Of a stretch of 64,000 nt of DNA, positions 1 to 11,550 are shown piece after piece. The DNA lies in the NCBI RefSeq assembly GCF_030867095.1, contig NC_081828.1, positions 48,709,434 through 48,773,433 on the forward strand. Reading direction: 5' to 3'. The stretch comes from Alligator mississippiensis (lineage: Eukaryota > Chordata > Crocodylia > Alligatoridae). Below the pieces are notes generated by a model that was not told the origin of the DNA, did no database searches, and worked only from the letters and a program-made list of their open reading frames with translations. How positions within the stretch are numbered: position 1 is the stretch's first letter; each line of letters starts with the position of its first letter. Position numbers and translations under genes: made by a program.

Positions 1-3000
1 AATGGTGTGACTAACATCTGTCACATCTGGTTCATACTCTTATCTTCTTCCCACAGGAAAACTGTGCATTCAGTGCAGTGTTTATTTTACTCTTTTCCGT
101 CCTTCTTCCCCACCTCTCCCTCCCCTGGTGCCCCAATTACATTGCTCTGTATGTGTTAGAGAAATGCCCTTGGCATGGAAGGTGGTGACATTTGTGAGGA
201 ATGCCTAGACTTGTGTGTGTGGGGGGTTGTTTGTTTGTTTAGGTTTTTGGGGTTTTGTTGCTCTATGCAATCAGTCAGCAACATTTTGGAGATGTGGGCT
301 TGGAACAGCCTAGCTTGGATCCAAGGCAGGGCAGTGTTCTGACCCAGTTGCCACTTTTGCCTGCCAATGCTTCTTCTCACCCCTGGCTGTGGCATGGGTG
401 CAGCTCCTTGCTGGCCAGCCCGGTGTAGCCATGGGTGAAGCTCCCTGTTGCTGGAATACCACCGAAGCCCACCTAGGTCTGTAGGCCCTATGGTTTTGAC
501 CCCTGCCTTATATGTAGAAGAATCTAGACAGCATCCCCCACTGCTCATGGAGACATGATAAGCAAGACAGTTTTTTGTGAAACCTGACTGCAGTCTACAA
601 ACTCCTGCCAATGGTTGGTCCTCCACTGAAGCTGTGACAGTATCTTCTGTAACAAGGACATCTTTCCACTAGAAAAAGAGCCAACACCTCCAGCATATAG
701 ATTACCCGACAGCTTTCAGATAGTAACACTAGTCAGCCTTTGCTACCTGGACTTAGGTTGGAACTTATGACCCTCAGGTTTGCACATAAAACTTGAAAGG
801 CTCCATTCACCAGTACTAGTCCCCTCCTCACATAAGCACAGATTTTATTTGAATATTTCTCACAGTTCATGTCCCCTGTGTTGTAGACAATGACTCATGC
901 ATCAAACATTTTTCAAAATGAAAGTCAGCTCCAGCTATGACATTCCTCTGGCTGTGGGTATAAGCCACATAGCATTGTATTCATGGTAGTGTCACAGACC
1001 ACTTCCTCCTTCTCAGTAATTTACATGCTCCTGGCTCCTCCTGGTACAGCTGCATTACCTTTGGTCATTAGCATAGTGTTTGCTCTGGGCTATGGCCAAG
1101 CTCTGGTCTAATTCATCAGGCCGGCTTCAAAGTGATTCTACAGGTGCTATAGCTTCATCCTAATTGGTCCCCGAGATCCCAGCAGGATGTACAAGCAGGT
1201 TGTGTGGGTCAGCACAATCCCAGGCCCCAAGGAATTGTGGCTTATGTTTATCTCCCCACTTTTCCTATTGCTAGTCTGCCTTAACTTGGCTTAACCTTGT
1301 AGGTGGCTTTGCTTTATGGAAGACTAGAGATGACAGGGGCAGGGTGGTGCAAGACAGTCTTTCTGGTTCACACTGAGGTTGGCTGTGACTGAACACTGCT
1401 TTCTTCTGATGCCTGTTTGATTGCAGGAGATGAGGGTAGTGGCAGGTGCCTGTGTCACAGTAACTATATCTGGCTCTGGTTGGCTGGCTTAGGGGGCAAG
1501 AGATGGGCTATGTGGACTGAATTCTACTTTCATGAGGGGCATAGCAGGTGCTGGAAGAGGTATGTATGTCCTGGCCAAAAGCCCACTGAAACTGAGGAAA
1601 TCTTTCTATAGCCTTTAAAGAGCTTTGGATGGGAGCTTTGCTGGTATTTTGCTGGTCTCCAGAGGTATTGGTGAGAAACGTTTCACCCAGAGCACGAGTC
1701 ATACCACCAAGAGTCGGGAGCACAAGCACTGTGATGAGTATCTTTGGCTGGGGTCAGTCTGATGACAGACGAAGCTGCCTCTCTGACTCATTTAGTGATT
1801 GCTGTAAGAGGTGGGTAGGGCCGAGGAGCATTTTTGCTGTGTGATATAAGCCTTTCTTCCCTGTGGGGGGGAGGGAGTGCTGCTGCTGAGTTGCAAATTA
1901 CCTGAGGGAAACCTTCCTGCAGATGTCTTTCACTAGGATAAGAGGGCAGGTTTTGCCAAGAACCCCACAAACCCCTTTGAGATGCTGCACGCTGTCATTT
2001 AAATGATCTGAAAATGTTGAGCCACTCCCACTGAGGTGACTAGGTTAAGGATTAGGCAGTGTGTCTGCTGGGAGCCACCAGCAGGTGATGTATGGTTTGC
2101 AACACAATTATTGCATAGTTTTTTTCTGATGTCCTCACTGCTTTTTCTGAATGACTGATTCAAGCCCCACAGAGTCTTGGTCAAATATTAGGACTCCTAT
2201 TTTACAGAGGGAGGTAGGCCCACGTTTTCAGAGGTGTGTAAACTTTTAGCCAACTCCAGACCCTTCGGTGGATGGTAGCAGATCCTTAGTTATCACTAAT
2301 AAGTATGACCAGACCTCGCACACACCAGAGGTCTGTAGCTGACACAGGAACAGAGCCCAGATATCAGACCTTCCCTCATGTGACACAGTGACTGCTAACT
2401 TTCCTTCTTCTGTGTCAAAGTTTTCACTAAAAGGGATTACCAGGAGCTGCAGGCTATTTTTTAAAGGACCCAGATTAATTGCTACTTTTCCCTGATGTGC
2501 ATCATACTTATTGTCCTCTCATCCTCTTACTGTTCTGCATAAACAAAGACCTCTTGTGCAAAAATTTTAATGTCTCTTGGATGCTTGGTGATAGCTGTGA
2601 TGGCCCCCAGTGGGTGGGTACTACATCTTGCCCAGCACACCTGGTACACATTCCCTAGTCTTGACTTGTTTTCACAAACAACAAAACAGGTCTGTTCTTT
2701 TAATTAGATTGACTTTGTATGTTTGCCTGTCCCAGGATTTTAGTCATCTGTTGGACCACTGAGAGGATGTGGGCTTCTTGAAGGAGGTGTTAACCAGTCA
2801 CACAGCATGCTTACATCTAAAGCAAGACTGCCTGCCAGGTGGGGCATATGTGTGAATTGGGCTGTCCAGGCCAATCTGCTGCCTGTGCTATTTGTCATAT
2901 GCATACCACAGGCTGGCCACCCCTAGTCTACACCATGGGCTTTGCTGGGATGTGCTAGTTGGCTGGTATGTATTGTGACTTTTTTTCCACATCCCAACTG

Positions 3001-3575
3001 ATATAGTTGTATCAGCCAAACCTTATCTTGTAGACTTCTCCTGTGATGAACTTTAACTCTTTTTGGTTAGTGTCCCTTGCTTCCTAGGTGATTAGTCTCT
3101 CTATCCCTTTAACAGCATACATGGCAATGCAAAATGCCCTGTGCTGCTTTGTCAGCTCTTAATGAATATCACTGCCACTGAATCCTGGCCCAAGGCCTCA
3201 TGTCACAAGTCTGGTGTAGACTCAGCTCTAAGATTGCAAATGATGCTCTGGCAGTGCATTCTACAGGCAGTAGGACAGAAGGACAAAAATAGGAGGCACA
3301 GATGGCATGGGTAGGAGGCAGGAACATCTGTCCCTGGCACCCTCCCTGACCTGTGAGTGGACTGCTTGCTCACATCCAGAGTTGTCTGTTAAGTGTTGGT
3401 GCAATGGATGATGTCAACCCAATCTGATCTGCTTGTACTAAATACTTTGTGTTTGCTATATGCATGTTCATTTCTTACTGCTTTATTTGTATGTGTCTGT
3501 CCAGATGAGGCTAGGATCAACAACTGAAAACCAGGAGGGGAGGCTCTTGGGGAGAATGGTGTGGCGGGTGTGGCC
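1..3575. other. No gene recognised; non-coding sequence
   Basis: I see no coding exon, RNA gene or intact transposon here. Open frames are short and have no recognisable protein character. A short GTTT run lies near 226-242. Composition is ordinary for intronic or intergenic reptile DNA. One probable DNA-transposon end is listed separately at 2,838-2,938. Confidence 0.5.
2838..2938. repeat. Probable hAT-type MITE end (same family as 9,934-10,152)
   Basis: The stretch ends in GGCTGGCCACCCCTAG, close to the complement of the CAGGGGTGGCCAACC-type end used by many amniote hAT MITEs. The preceding bases resemble the right part of the copy at 9,934-10,152. The left boundary is vague and no target duplication was identified. 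Confidence 0.3.
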
Positions 3576-3579
3576 CAGG

Positions 3580-3745
3580 CCTGGGAGACGGGAGTAGTTC
3601 AGGTTCCATTCCCTTCTTTGCCATTGACTAGTTTGGTCCTGTTTAGTAACTCCATTTCCCCCATCTGTAAAGTGGCATTGACCTTAGTTTTCTACCTCCC
3701 CAGGGGGACTGTGAAGTTTTCTTCACTAACATTTTAAGACTGGCT
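3580..3745 (+). repeat. MIR-like SINE fragment
   Basis: The order of motifs (a 'ccattgactag' segment, then 'ccatttcccccatctgtaaa', then a T-rich/CCTCCC segment before 'gggactgtgaag') follows the core of amniote MIR-type SINEs in plus orientation. It is heavily diverged, as expected of an ancient SINE. Confidence 0.45.
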
Positions 3746-4810
3746 ACAATGAAAGTTCTCATTTGGCCTATTGATGAAACATATGGCTGCCTGACCTGGG
3801 GCCATACCTCAGCCTATGCTGCCTCCAAAAGTGAATACATCCCTGTATAGTATAGTATGATGCTGAGTGACTGACTGAGCTGTAACACTTCTGGGTGGTG
3901 TTTCCTATGTCAGCATCGTTCTAAGTGGTGTCCCTACATACTTAAGCATCCAAAAGCAGGCTGAGGTTTGTGGGTATCTGTGGCCAGTCTGAGAGATGAT
4001 CAGGGTGACTTGGTAGCTGACTAAGCCAAAAATGCTTTCTGTCTCCATAAAATGACCTTAGCCCCAAGCCCCTCTGTCACAGAGGAAAAGGATCTGTCAT
4101 ACTGCAGGCAAGGCAGGAGCTGTACATTGTTCTGTTGCCATCAGAGCACAGCCACAAGGGGTTAAGTATTATTTGATGAGTAAAGTAAGATTTTAAAAAA
4201 AGAAGGTGAATCAGGCCTGCATCCAAATCCTTGGGTTTCGAGCCTTGTGGGATGCCAAGCAGAGTGACTGTAGCTGTCTTAGCAACACTCAAACAGATCA
4301 CAGAGCCCTGGCCTGCTCTCCATTTCCCGGCATCTGCTACTCTGTTAACTGACCAGGAGGGGCTTTTATTGTGATGCGATCCTGCCAAGGGCTGTAGTCT
4401 TGCTGCTCTTAAATGTTTGTTCTCAGAAGCAAACTCCTCATGTTGTGATGTTTGCATTTTAACGCCAGACTGTCCCATCCAGAGCTAAATACACTATGCT
4501 GCAACAGATGATTTGACTCTTCTCCTAGTGGCAAGGCAAACTGGCCTTGCTAGAGCAACTGGGATGTCAGGTGACATTAGTGGGAGCACTGAGGTGCCTG
4601 TATCTATCCATATGTCTTTGCAGGGCAAGATGTATTCCCATTTGCCTCTTGAAGCCTATTTGGTTATCAGAAAAAATAATTTAGGTTTCAACAGAGTTAC
4701 CCAGTTACTGGGTTCTGTAGAAGGAGCCAGTCCATTCACACCTGTCTGAAGGCAAGTGCAGCCCAGGTCTGTCCATGTGCATTGTCTTTTCCTCTGCGTA
4801 CAAGCACCTG

Positions 4811-4816
4811 CGCGTG

Positions 4817-4851
<35 letters not shown>
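4811..4851. repeat. Alternating CG/CA microsatellite
   Basis: A (CG)-rich segment (CGCGTGCGCGCGCACACA) runs directly into about 14 CA units, giving 41 bases of strict pyrimidine-purine alternation. All open frames across it (Thr-His or Cys-Val runs) are repeat artefacts. Confidence 0.9.
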
Positions 4852-4853
<2 letters not shown>

Positions 4854-5391
4854 GGTGTGCACCTTGTCAATGTATGTGGCATACACACACTCTGTGCCCC
4901 CCTGCAGACGGCATCCAGTCCAAACCACAAGGTAAGAAAGAGACTAGAGGAAGAAAAGAAACTGCTATATACAGGGCACCGAGGAAAGAGCAGAACGACA
5001 GACAGCAAAACTCTCTTGCCTAGAATTTCCCTCTGGCAGTGACAGAGGGGAGATGTAAACACTCACTTGGAACAGTGAAAATCCTGTGATAGATTCCTGT
5101 GCTACCTGGAACAGGCTGTGGGAGTGGATCCTGGCAACAGAAGAACAAGATTTGGATTTGTGTGCCTGTTGGGAACAGGCCTGAGGTACACACCATTTTC
5201 AGAGCCAGCTCTAGGATAGCAGCTGTACCTTGTGAACCAGTGCTTGAGGGTGAAGGCCTGGAGTTAACTCAGTGGGCCACATTCTAGAGGAGAGAAATCT
5301 CTCTCTCTCTCTCTAGGTGAATGTGTGGCATGGAGCATAAGGGATCCAGATTTTGGCTGGGACCTTTACCTGCTGTTCTAGTAGATAGCAG

Positions 5392-6118
5392 TTCAACAAA
5401 GACAAGTGGAAAGTGCTGCACCTGGGCAAAAAGAACCACCAACACACTTACAGGCTGGGGGATGACCTTCTCAGAAGCACAGCAGCAGAAAGGGATCTTG
5501 GAGTCATAGTTGACTCCAAGATGAACATGAGTCATCAATGTGATGAAGTGATCAACAAGGCTAACTGTACTATATTGTGCATTCGCAGATGCATGATGAA
5601 CAGGTCCAGGGAGGTGATGCTTCCCCTCTATACGGCACTAGTCGGGCCACCGTTGGAGTACTCCATCCAGTTTTGGGTGCCACACTTCAAGAGTGATGCA
5701 GAAAATCTTGAAAGGGTTCAGAGGAGGCCACTCGTATGGTCAGAGGCCTGCAGGCAAGGTCCTACGAGGAGTGACTGAGGGACCTAGATCTCTTCAGCCT
5801 TCACAAGAGAAGGTTGAGAAGGGATCTTCTGGCTGTCTATAAATTCATCAGGGGAGGGCAGCAGGGAATAGAAGATGCTCTGTTTACTAGGGCACCCCTG
5901 GAGTAACTAGGAACAATGGCCACAATTGATGGAGAGCAGATTTAGGTTGGACATTAGAAAGAACTTCTTCCCAGTAAGGGTTGACAGAATCTGGAATGGG
6001 CTTCCAAGGGAGGTGGTGCTCTTCCCTACCTTGGGGGTCTTGAGACTGAACAAGCAACTAGCTGGGGTCGTCTGACCCTACTGGGGTCCCTTCTGACCCT
6101 AACATCTATGAATATAAT
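5392..6118 (+). mobile_element. CR1 LINE, 3' fragment
   Basis: The element enters in the C-terminal part of the CR1 reverse transcriptase frame and runs through the conserved CR1 3' segment ('gacattagaaagaacttcttcc', 'gggcttccaagggaggtggtg') to a tail at 'aacatctatgaatataatg'. It is 5'-truncated, as usual for CR1. Frameshifts and a stop after 5,778 make it inactive. A short CT microsatellite lies just upstream (about 5,298-5,315). Confidence 0.85.
5413..5778 (+). pseudogene. CR1 reverse transcriptase C-terminal remnant
   Basis: A 121-residue open stretch matches the thumb/C-terminal region of CR1 ORF2: HLGKKNHQHTYRLGDD, ERDLGVIVDSKMNMSHQCDE and LEYSIQFWVPHFK are all characteristic. The catalytic FADD region is absent because the copy is 5'-truncated. 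The frame is lost near 'QRRPLVWSEACRQGPTRSD', and the remaining CR1 coding sequence continues out of frame to about 6,075. It is not expected to make a functional protein. Confidence 0.8.
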
Positions 6119-6159
6119 GCAGAATTAGGCATAATAAAGAATAAATGCTTATAGCCAAA

Positions 6160-6240
6160 GTACGTGAGAGGCAATGGTTTCTTAGGCAAGATCTTTTATT
6201 GGACCAACTATATAGCTGAGATGCAGTTAGATGAACTTTT
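6160..6240. repeat. Reptilian dispersed repeat fragment
   Basis: The segment contains 'cttttattggaccaactata' followed by 'tagctgagat' and 'gatgaacttttgaatgcaaga'. I recognise this motif order from a common dispersed repeat in reptile genomes. Classification (SINE or MITE) is not certain. Confidence 0.4.
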
Positions 6241-6244
6241 GAAT

Positions 6245-7755
6245 GCAAGACATTTTTCCTCAAGTCTCAGCAAATGTAGCCTCTCTTAAATTTGGTGGCT
6301 CTCTCCTGGCTTGTGGTTATTAAAGAGCCTTTCCCTGTTTAAAGGAGAAGATAAATTAAATAGATTCTGTAGGCTCCCACAATTGCAGTGGAGGGGTATC
6401 AAAGGTCAATGGCAGCAAGAAAATATTGAGTCTTCTATTTTTAAAATATTGTTATCACAACACTTGTCTCCTCCTGGGGCCTATTTTGTGCAAATGCAGT
6501 AAAGTTTGGAAAGGGTTATGTTTCACTAATACTTACCCTTGTAAGCTTGACCATATTGCTTTTATCTGCAAAACAAGCAAATTATCTTCTTTTTTTCAGT
6601 CTGGATTGCCTGGTATTCCAATACAAACATCACAGTATGGGAAGTTTTTGTCTGGATATTCTGCGTAAAGCAGGCTTGTCACTTACCCATAAACTTCCTG
6701 ACAGCTCATAATATGAGGTAACACTGAACTCTTGATGTGCTGTTCTCCATATATAAAAATAATTTTCTACATATAAAAAGAATTTTCAGACCAAACAGGA
6801 TGTATAATTTTATACCTGTCCTGAGACTTTTTATTTACTCCCTTTAAAGTTTTAAGTGGGTTGGAACTTCCTTTTTCAATTGTAATAAATTGGTTACAGA
6901 AAAACAGAGCCATTTAAAACATTTCCATGGCTACTCTTTCCCTTTAAAATATAGCCTGGTAATCTGAAATGCCTCTCACTATGTTTACATAAAATGCCTA
7001 ACCCAGAGAAGCCCTCAGCTGCTGGCTCTGAGCCTCAGTCATGGATAGCATATAACTGTTCTGCCCAAGAAGCAGATCACAAACTAGACTGTGATTCTTT
7101 CTTTTGCTCCAGGGGGAAGTATCATGCACCAGCCCTGTAAACTACTTCCCTGTTCCCTATCCTGGCTCAGTGCTGGGAGTGCACTCTGTGCGAGCAGACC
7201 TGACGCCATACCCCATTCCCATCCACCTGTAACCACAATTCAGGAAGAAACAGTAACCCCAGTTCAGAAGTTCTCTCCTCACACTTCTCCTAGAAGAAAA
7301 GGGAACTGGTACAGGGAAGTAAGGGCCACTTTATGCCTCTTGGCTTCCCTGTCGAGGCCTATTGGCTGAATCATAGTCTGACCGTGTTAGCTTTAATACA
7401 CAACTGATTTTAAATAATTTCTTTTCAGCACACCCATTAAAGTCTGTCATTTTGTAGACTTAGAGTTGCTTGTCAGTGACATAAAAGGCTTGTTCATTTA
7501 AAAAAAAACCAAACACATTGGCTGTGAGGCTTTTTGCCTTTGAACTGGCAGCTTAGATACCAAGATGTCATTAAGATTATCCAAGGTTGTACATCACTAG
7601 TCTAAACCCTAAGTTAAATTGTGCAGTAAGAAGGTATTTATTTTGCAAGGTCCCTGTATAGGAACATTCTGCTTGGCATGATAAACAATGCCTTCTTGTA
7701 GGAGACCCAGGGTTCGCAAGGGTGGGGAGGGGGCCTAGACACAGGGGTGAGACAG
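6245..7755. other. No gene recognised; AT-rich non-coding sequence
   Basis: I see no coding exon, RNA gene or clear transposon here. The longest open frame (92 codons at 7,091-7,369) has no recognisable domain or splice context. Confidence 0.5.
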
Positions 7756-7764
7756 ACATTCAAA

Positions 7765-9170
7765 AAGCTGGAGCCTGAATTGATTCAATCTTTGCAGGTT
7801 CATCTAACCTGCAAAGACTGAACTGATTTGCAATTGTACAGGCATTCACATTTAATTCTGGAAATGCAGGCTGCAGCTCCTGCCGCACTATGCAGCACTG
7901 CTGGAGCAGGGATGGGGGAGCTTCCTTCAGCCCTGGCGCTTCAGCCCAGCTCATGGAGCTCTGCCTCCAGCTTCTGGACGCTTCCAGAGCTCCATCTGTT
8001 GGGCTGAAGCCACGGGGCTGAAGCTCCCCCTGCTCCGAGAGGTGCTGCGCGATGCGGCAGGAGCAGAAACCATACCTGGAGGTGAGGGGGAGAAAAACAT
8101 CTCTGCTGGGCCAAGCCAGCTTCCTTTTACCTCCAGCAGTTACTCCCCTGCCATTCCTGCTGCTGCTGCACCACTCTGGGAGGTGGGGGAGAGGCTGGTA
8201 TTTCAGCCTGGTGGCTTCTGCCCCACGCATGGAGCTCCGGCTGCAGCCCCTGGATGCCTTCCGCCTTCCAAGGCATCCGGAGGCATGCTCCATGCACTGG
8301 GCAGAAGCTGCGGGGCTGAAGCTTCCTGTGCCTCCACCCAGAGTGGTGTGGCGTGGCATGGCCATGGCAGCTGGAGGCGAGGGGCTGCAGAATAGCTCCC
8401 TGGCCAGCCCGCTGCTGGTTGTGTGGCTGCAGCCCTGTGTGCTGCACAGGGTAGGGGGCCCACTGGCACCTCTGAGTTGGCCTGGGAAGCCCACTCCTGT
8501 GCTGCTGGACCAGGCTGTCACGCAGCCATAACAGGATGGGAAGCACAGACATGTAGTCATAGCAGGATGGGAAGCCCAGGCTGGCCCCTCTGCCTCCACC
8601 CTCAGCAGGACTAGTAGGCCGGCTGGGCTCAGCCCTGCAGCCCCAGCTGCTTGCGAGGCAGGTGGATGGCAGGGGCCATGCCAGCCGGCTCTGGCCATGC
8701 TCCCTCCCCTGCCAAGGGGGGGAATGGCTGACAGGGGCCTCAGTCACCCAGTGGGGGGAGGGGGAAGGGAATAAACCCCCTTCCTGCTCCCTGTCTCAGG
8801 GGGCCATGCATCTGGCCATGCCCCCACCCCTGCTTGGGCTAGAGAGCAGAGGGGCGGGGTCAGCCCTTCTCCGCTGGAGCAGAGAGCACAGCCCCATCCA
8901 CGGCTGCAAAGCATCTGGGATCCTGGGGGACTCTGATTTAACTTAAATCAGGAAGGGTTCTGGGACAGAAGTTGCATAAACTGGTTTGACCCAAATCAGT
9001 TAAGTCTGTTACTACATTCAACCAGGTTTATCTTAAACCAGTTTCAGCCATTTTGAAACTGGTTTATGTGCAAAGAACTTATGTTCTGTTATAGGTTTGA
9101 ACCAGTTTCTAATAACTTAAACTGGTTTATGTGTAACTTCTTTCCCCAGCCAGGGAATGGGTAAACTGGT
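7765..9170. repeat. GC-rich composite repeat, possibly one large DNA transposon
   Basis: The left end has a short hairpin (TCTTTGCAGGTT / AACCTGCAAAGA at 7,789-7,821). The centre (about 7,870-8,900) is GC-rich, with internally repeated 'ggggctgaagct' and 'atggagctc' motifs in both orientations. The right end (8,975-9,170) holds several AAACTGGTTT boxes in both orientations. Internal and subterminal repeats suggest a non-autonomous DNA transposon, but I could not find matching ends or a target duplication. Long open frames here, up to 312 codons on the minus strand, are best explained by low stop-codon density in GC-rich repeat DNA. Confidence 0.4.
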
Positions 9171-9174
9171 ATAA

Positions 9175-9930
9175 GAGCTGTGTGAATGAGTTCTCAAGCT
9201 AGGAACAGAAGAGGAGTCCCAGGTCCAAATTCATTTGCAGCAGCAGAGTTAGACCTATTTAGAGCTGGGCATGATAGAGGCAGGCATTGTGGGATCAGAA
9301 GCACGTTTTTGGGAGAGTTGCTAAATCCGTTTGTAAAACAGTCATTTAAAATTTGAAAGGGAAAAATGAGTAGCTTAGGACAAACCCTTCAGGTTGCTAG
9401 GCATGAAAAATGGATATCAGAAGAAAGTTGACATGGTCATTTGTTCTGAAGAATTTGCTGCAACTATGGATTGGGTCTTGGCCTGATGTAAGGTACTACA
9501 TCAGCAGGGCCTCTAGTGTTTGCATTTTGTGCTTCCATTCTAGATCATATGGTCAAAGAAATGTCCAAAAGTTACATTTCTTGACCTCTGTTCAGACATC
9601 TCAACAAGTGAGCTAATTTTAGGAGCTGCTAGGTGCCCACAGTTCCTGTTAAAGGTGCTGGGCACTGCCAGTTATTACCTTTAAAAACAAGCTCATTTAT
9701 TGGTCATTTTTTTGTGGATTTAGGCATTTAACTCTGGACCCTTGTGTTCGCCAGTCTGAACCTACAGAATACAAATAGCTAGCATTCATATAATGCTCAG
9801 GCTGTGAGATCAAGCATCAAAGAGTTGAGAAATTAAAATATAAAGGTTGCTCAGGAGGAATTAATGTTCCACATCCTGTATGTTTTGTAGCAACCATTTA
9901 TTTTGCAGTAGTAGTTTAGATTTACCTAGA
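9175..9930. other. No gene recognised
   Basis: Ordinary non-coding sequence. No repeat, RNA gene or exon could be supported. Confidence 0.45.
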
Positions 9931-9933
9931 GGA

Positions 9934-10152
9934 GTGGTGGCCAACCATTTTGGCAAGAGTGCCACAACCTAGCCCTGTACCCTCCTCAAGTGCCACTCTG
10001 GGCAGGGGAGGGGGATGAATCTGCTGGGTTGCTTTCTGCTTCCCACCTTATCTGCCACTGTGCTGCTTGTCCCCTCCCTGATCTGCCATATGCCACACAA
10101 AGGCTGCCCATGCCACTTGTGGCACATGTGCTGCCTGTTGGGTATCCCTGAC
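9934..10152. mobile_element. hAT-type MITE, family A copy 1
   Basis: The left end reads GAGTGGTGGCCAACCATTTT and the right end, reverse-complemented, reads CAGGGATACCCAACAGGCAG. These are diverged versions of a CAGGGGTGGCCAACC-type inverted end. The interior shares 'gcttgtcccctccctgatct' and 'gccatatgccaca' with the copy near 41 kb. The ends are too worn to call the 8-bp target duplication. Confidence 0.55.
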
Positions 10153-10837
10153 GTAGAACAAAGCAAAAAATGAATAGAAAAAGGATTTAAGCTCCATGTG
10201 ACAGAAGTGACAGGGCTGGAGGTCTCAGTACCTGATCCTGAAAGTCAATCAATGGAGATAGACCTCTGTGTCTGCACAGTCTCACTGATTTCAGCAAAAT
10301 TCCTTGCTGGCTAATCTGGATGCCTTTGCAGGACAGAAGCTGTACCATGTAAATTGTCCTGACTTGTTTTTGTTCTTGCAACTCTTATACTGCAATAAAG
10401 ACACCTTTGTATATCTAATGTGCTGAGGGGGAGTACTTAAAGGGGGAAAACCAAGAAAACAGAACACCTGTAAGGTGTTGGCTTGATACTGCAAACCATG
10501 AAACTGTTCATCTTGCCAACATTAAAAAACATTGTCCTGGTAGAACTGCATGGATGTAGTTGAGCCCATCCCTACTGGGGTTGCATAACTGACACAATGC
10601 GGGGCTTATCCTAGGTACCTTCAATGTGATTAAGTTACTAATAAGCCACTCTGATATGTGGCCCACTTAGAACCAGAACAGCCTGCCAACATTCAAAGTT
10701 CATGCCAAATCACTACATTTGCATGGATGTCTGTTTTTCTTCATGTGGACAAGACTTAACTGATAGGCCAGTCTTCAGCACCCTGCACAGTGTGTTATCC
10801 ACCACACTGGTACAATCCACTAGACTAGGAACACTGA

Positions 10838-10925
10838 ATCACCATATTGGCTCAGACTAAGGGTCCATCTATTTCACTGTTCTGCCTCTGACAAGTAATA
10901 GATGCTTTAGAGAAAGCACATAAGA
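10838..10925 (+). repeat. Amniote dispersed repeat fragment
   Basis: The text 'atattggctcagactaaggg' followed by 'tccatctatttcactgttct' and 'gatgctttagag' matches a widespread reptile/bird repeat whose usual form reads 'gggtcagaccaatggtccat' followed by 'ctagcccagtatcctgtctc'. Family name not determined. Confidence 0.5.
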
Positions 10926-11277
10926 AACAGTATTTTGATCTGTTTGCACTTTGACTAGTGTAGGGTTCCACTGACTTCTTCAGAAAGACTTAAAAGGTCT
11001 TTGATTAAACCAACATAGACTTACCTAGCTGTACAAGCATTTCTATTGTGTATTTGGTTTGAACATGTAGACTAAAGGCGTATGTTCATGCTCACCTAGT
11101 TTTCCTCTTAACTAGGAAAGCCTAGTTAGATTTGATTCAAGTGGTGAACACTACATTCCTGTCACTCCTATAATTCACAAATGTCACAAAGAATTTTACT
11201 CAAATTCCTCCTGCCCTCCATCAAAAATGCTACCATTACATAGATGCTACATGTGGCTAATTCTATCCTCAGAAGCA

Positions 11278-11550
11278 TGACCGTCCCGGGGGGGGGGGGC
11301 GAATTGGGGCGACCATGCCAGGCTCCGCGCTTTGGGGGCCCTGCAGAGCTGGGCAGAGCAGCCGCAGCAACTCTGCGCCACTGCCACCAGCTTTGCATCC
11401 AGCTGCTCACCGCCCCCCCCTCCCCCCTCCCCCCCCGGCCGCCAATGCTGCCGATAGCAACTTTTTCAGGTCCGGGGTGCGCGGGATCAGGACAGGGCCC
11501 CGCAGGGGCTGATTTGCCCTGGGCCCCACACCCTGCTTGGGTTGGCTCTA
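11278..11550. repeat. GC-rich repeat with G12 run
   Basis: A sharply GC-rich block inside AT-rich sequence begins with 'ccgtcccggg' and twelve Gs and ends in 'ttgccctgggccccacaccc'. Its end resembles worn DNA-transposon termini of the GGCCCTGGG type. It could also be a local GC-rich insertion of another kind. There is no coding evidence. Confidence 0.35.

Noticed and set aside
4736..5062. Frames with Thr-His or Cys-Val runs
   Set aside because: Translation of the CA microsatellite.
7760..8747. Minus-strand frames of 312 and 206 codons and overlapping plus-strand frames
   Set aside because: All six frames are stop-poor because the block is GC-rich and internally repeated; no domain, no splice signals, and frames overlap on both strands.
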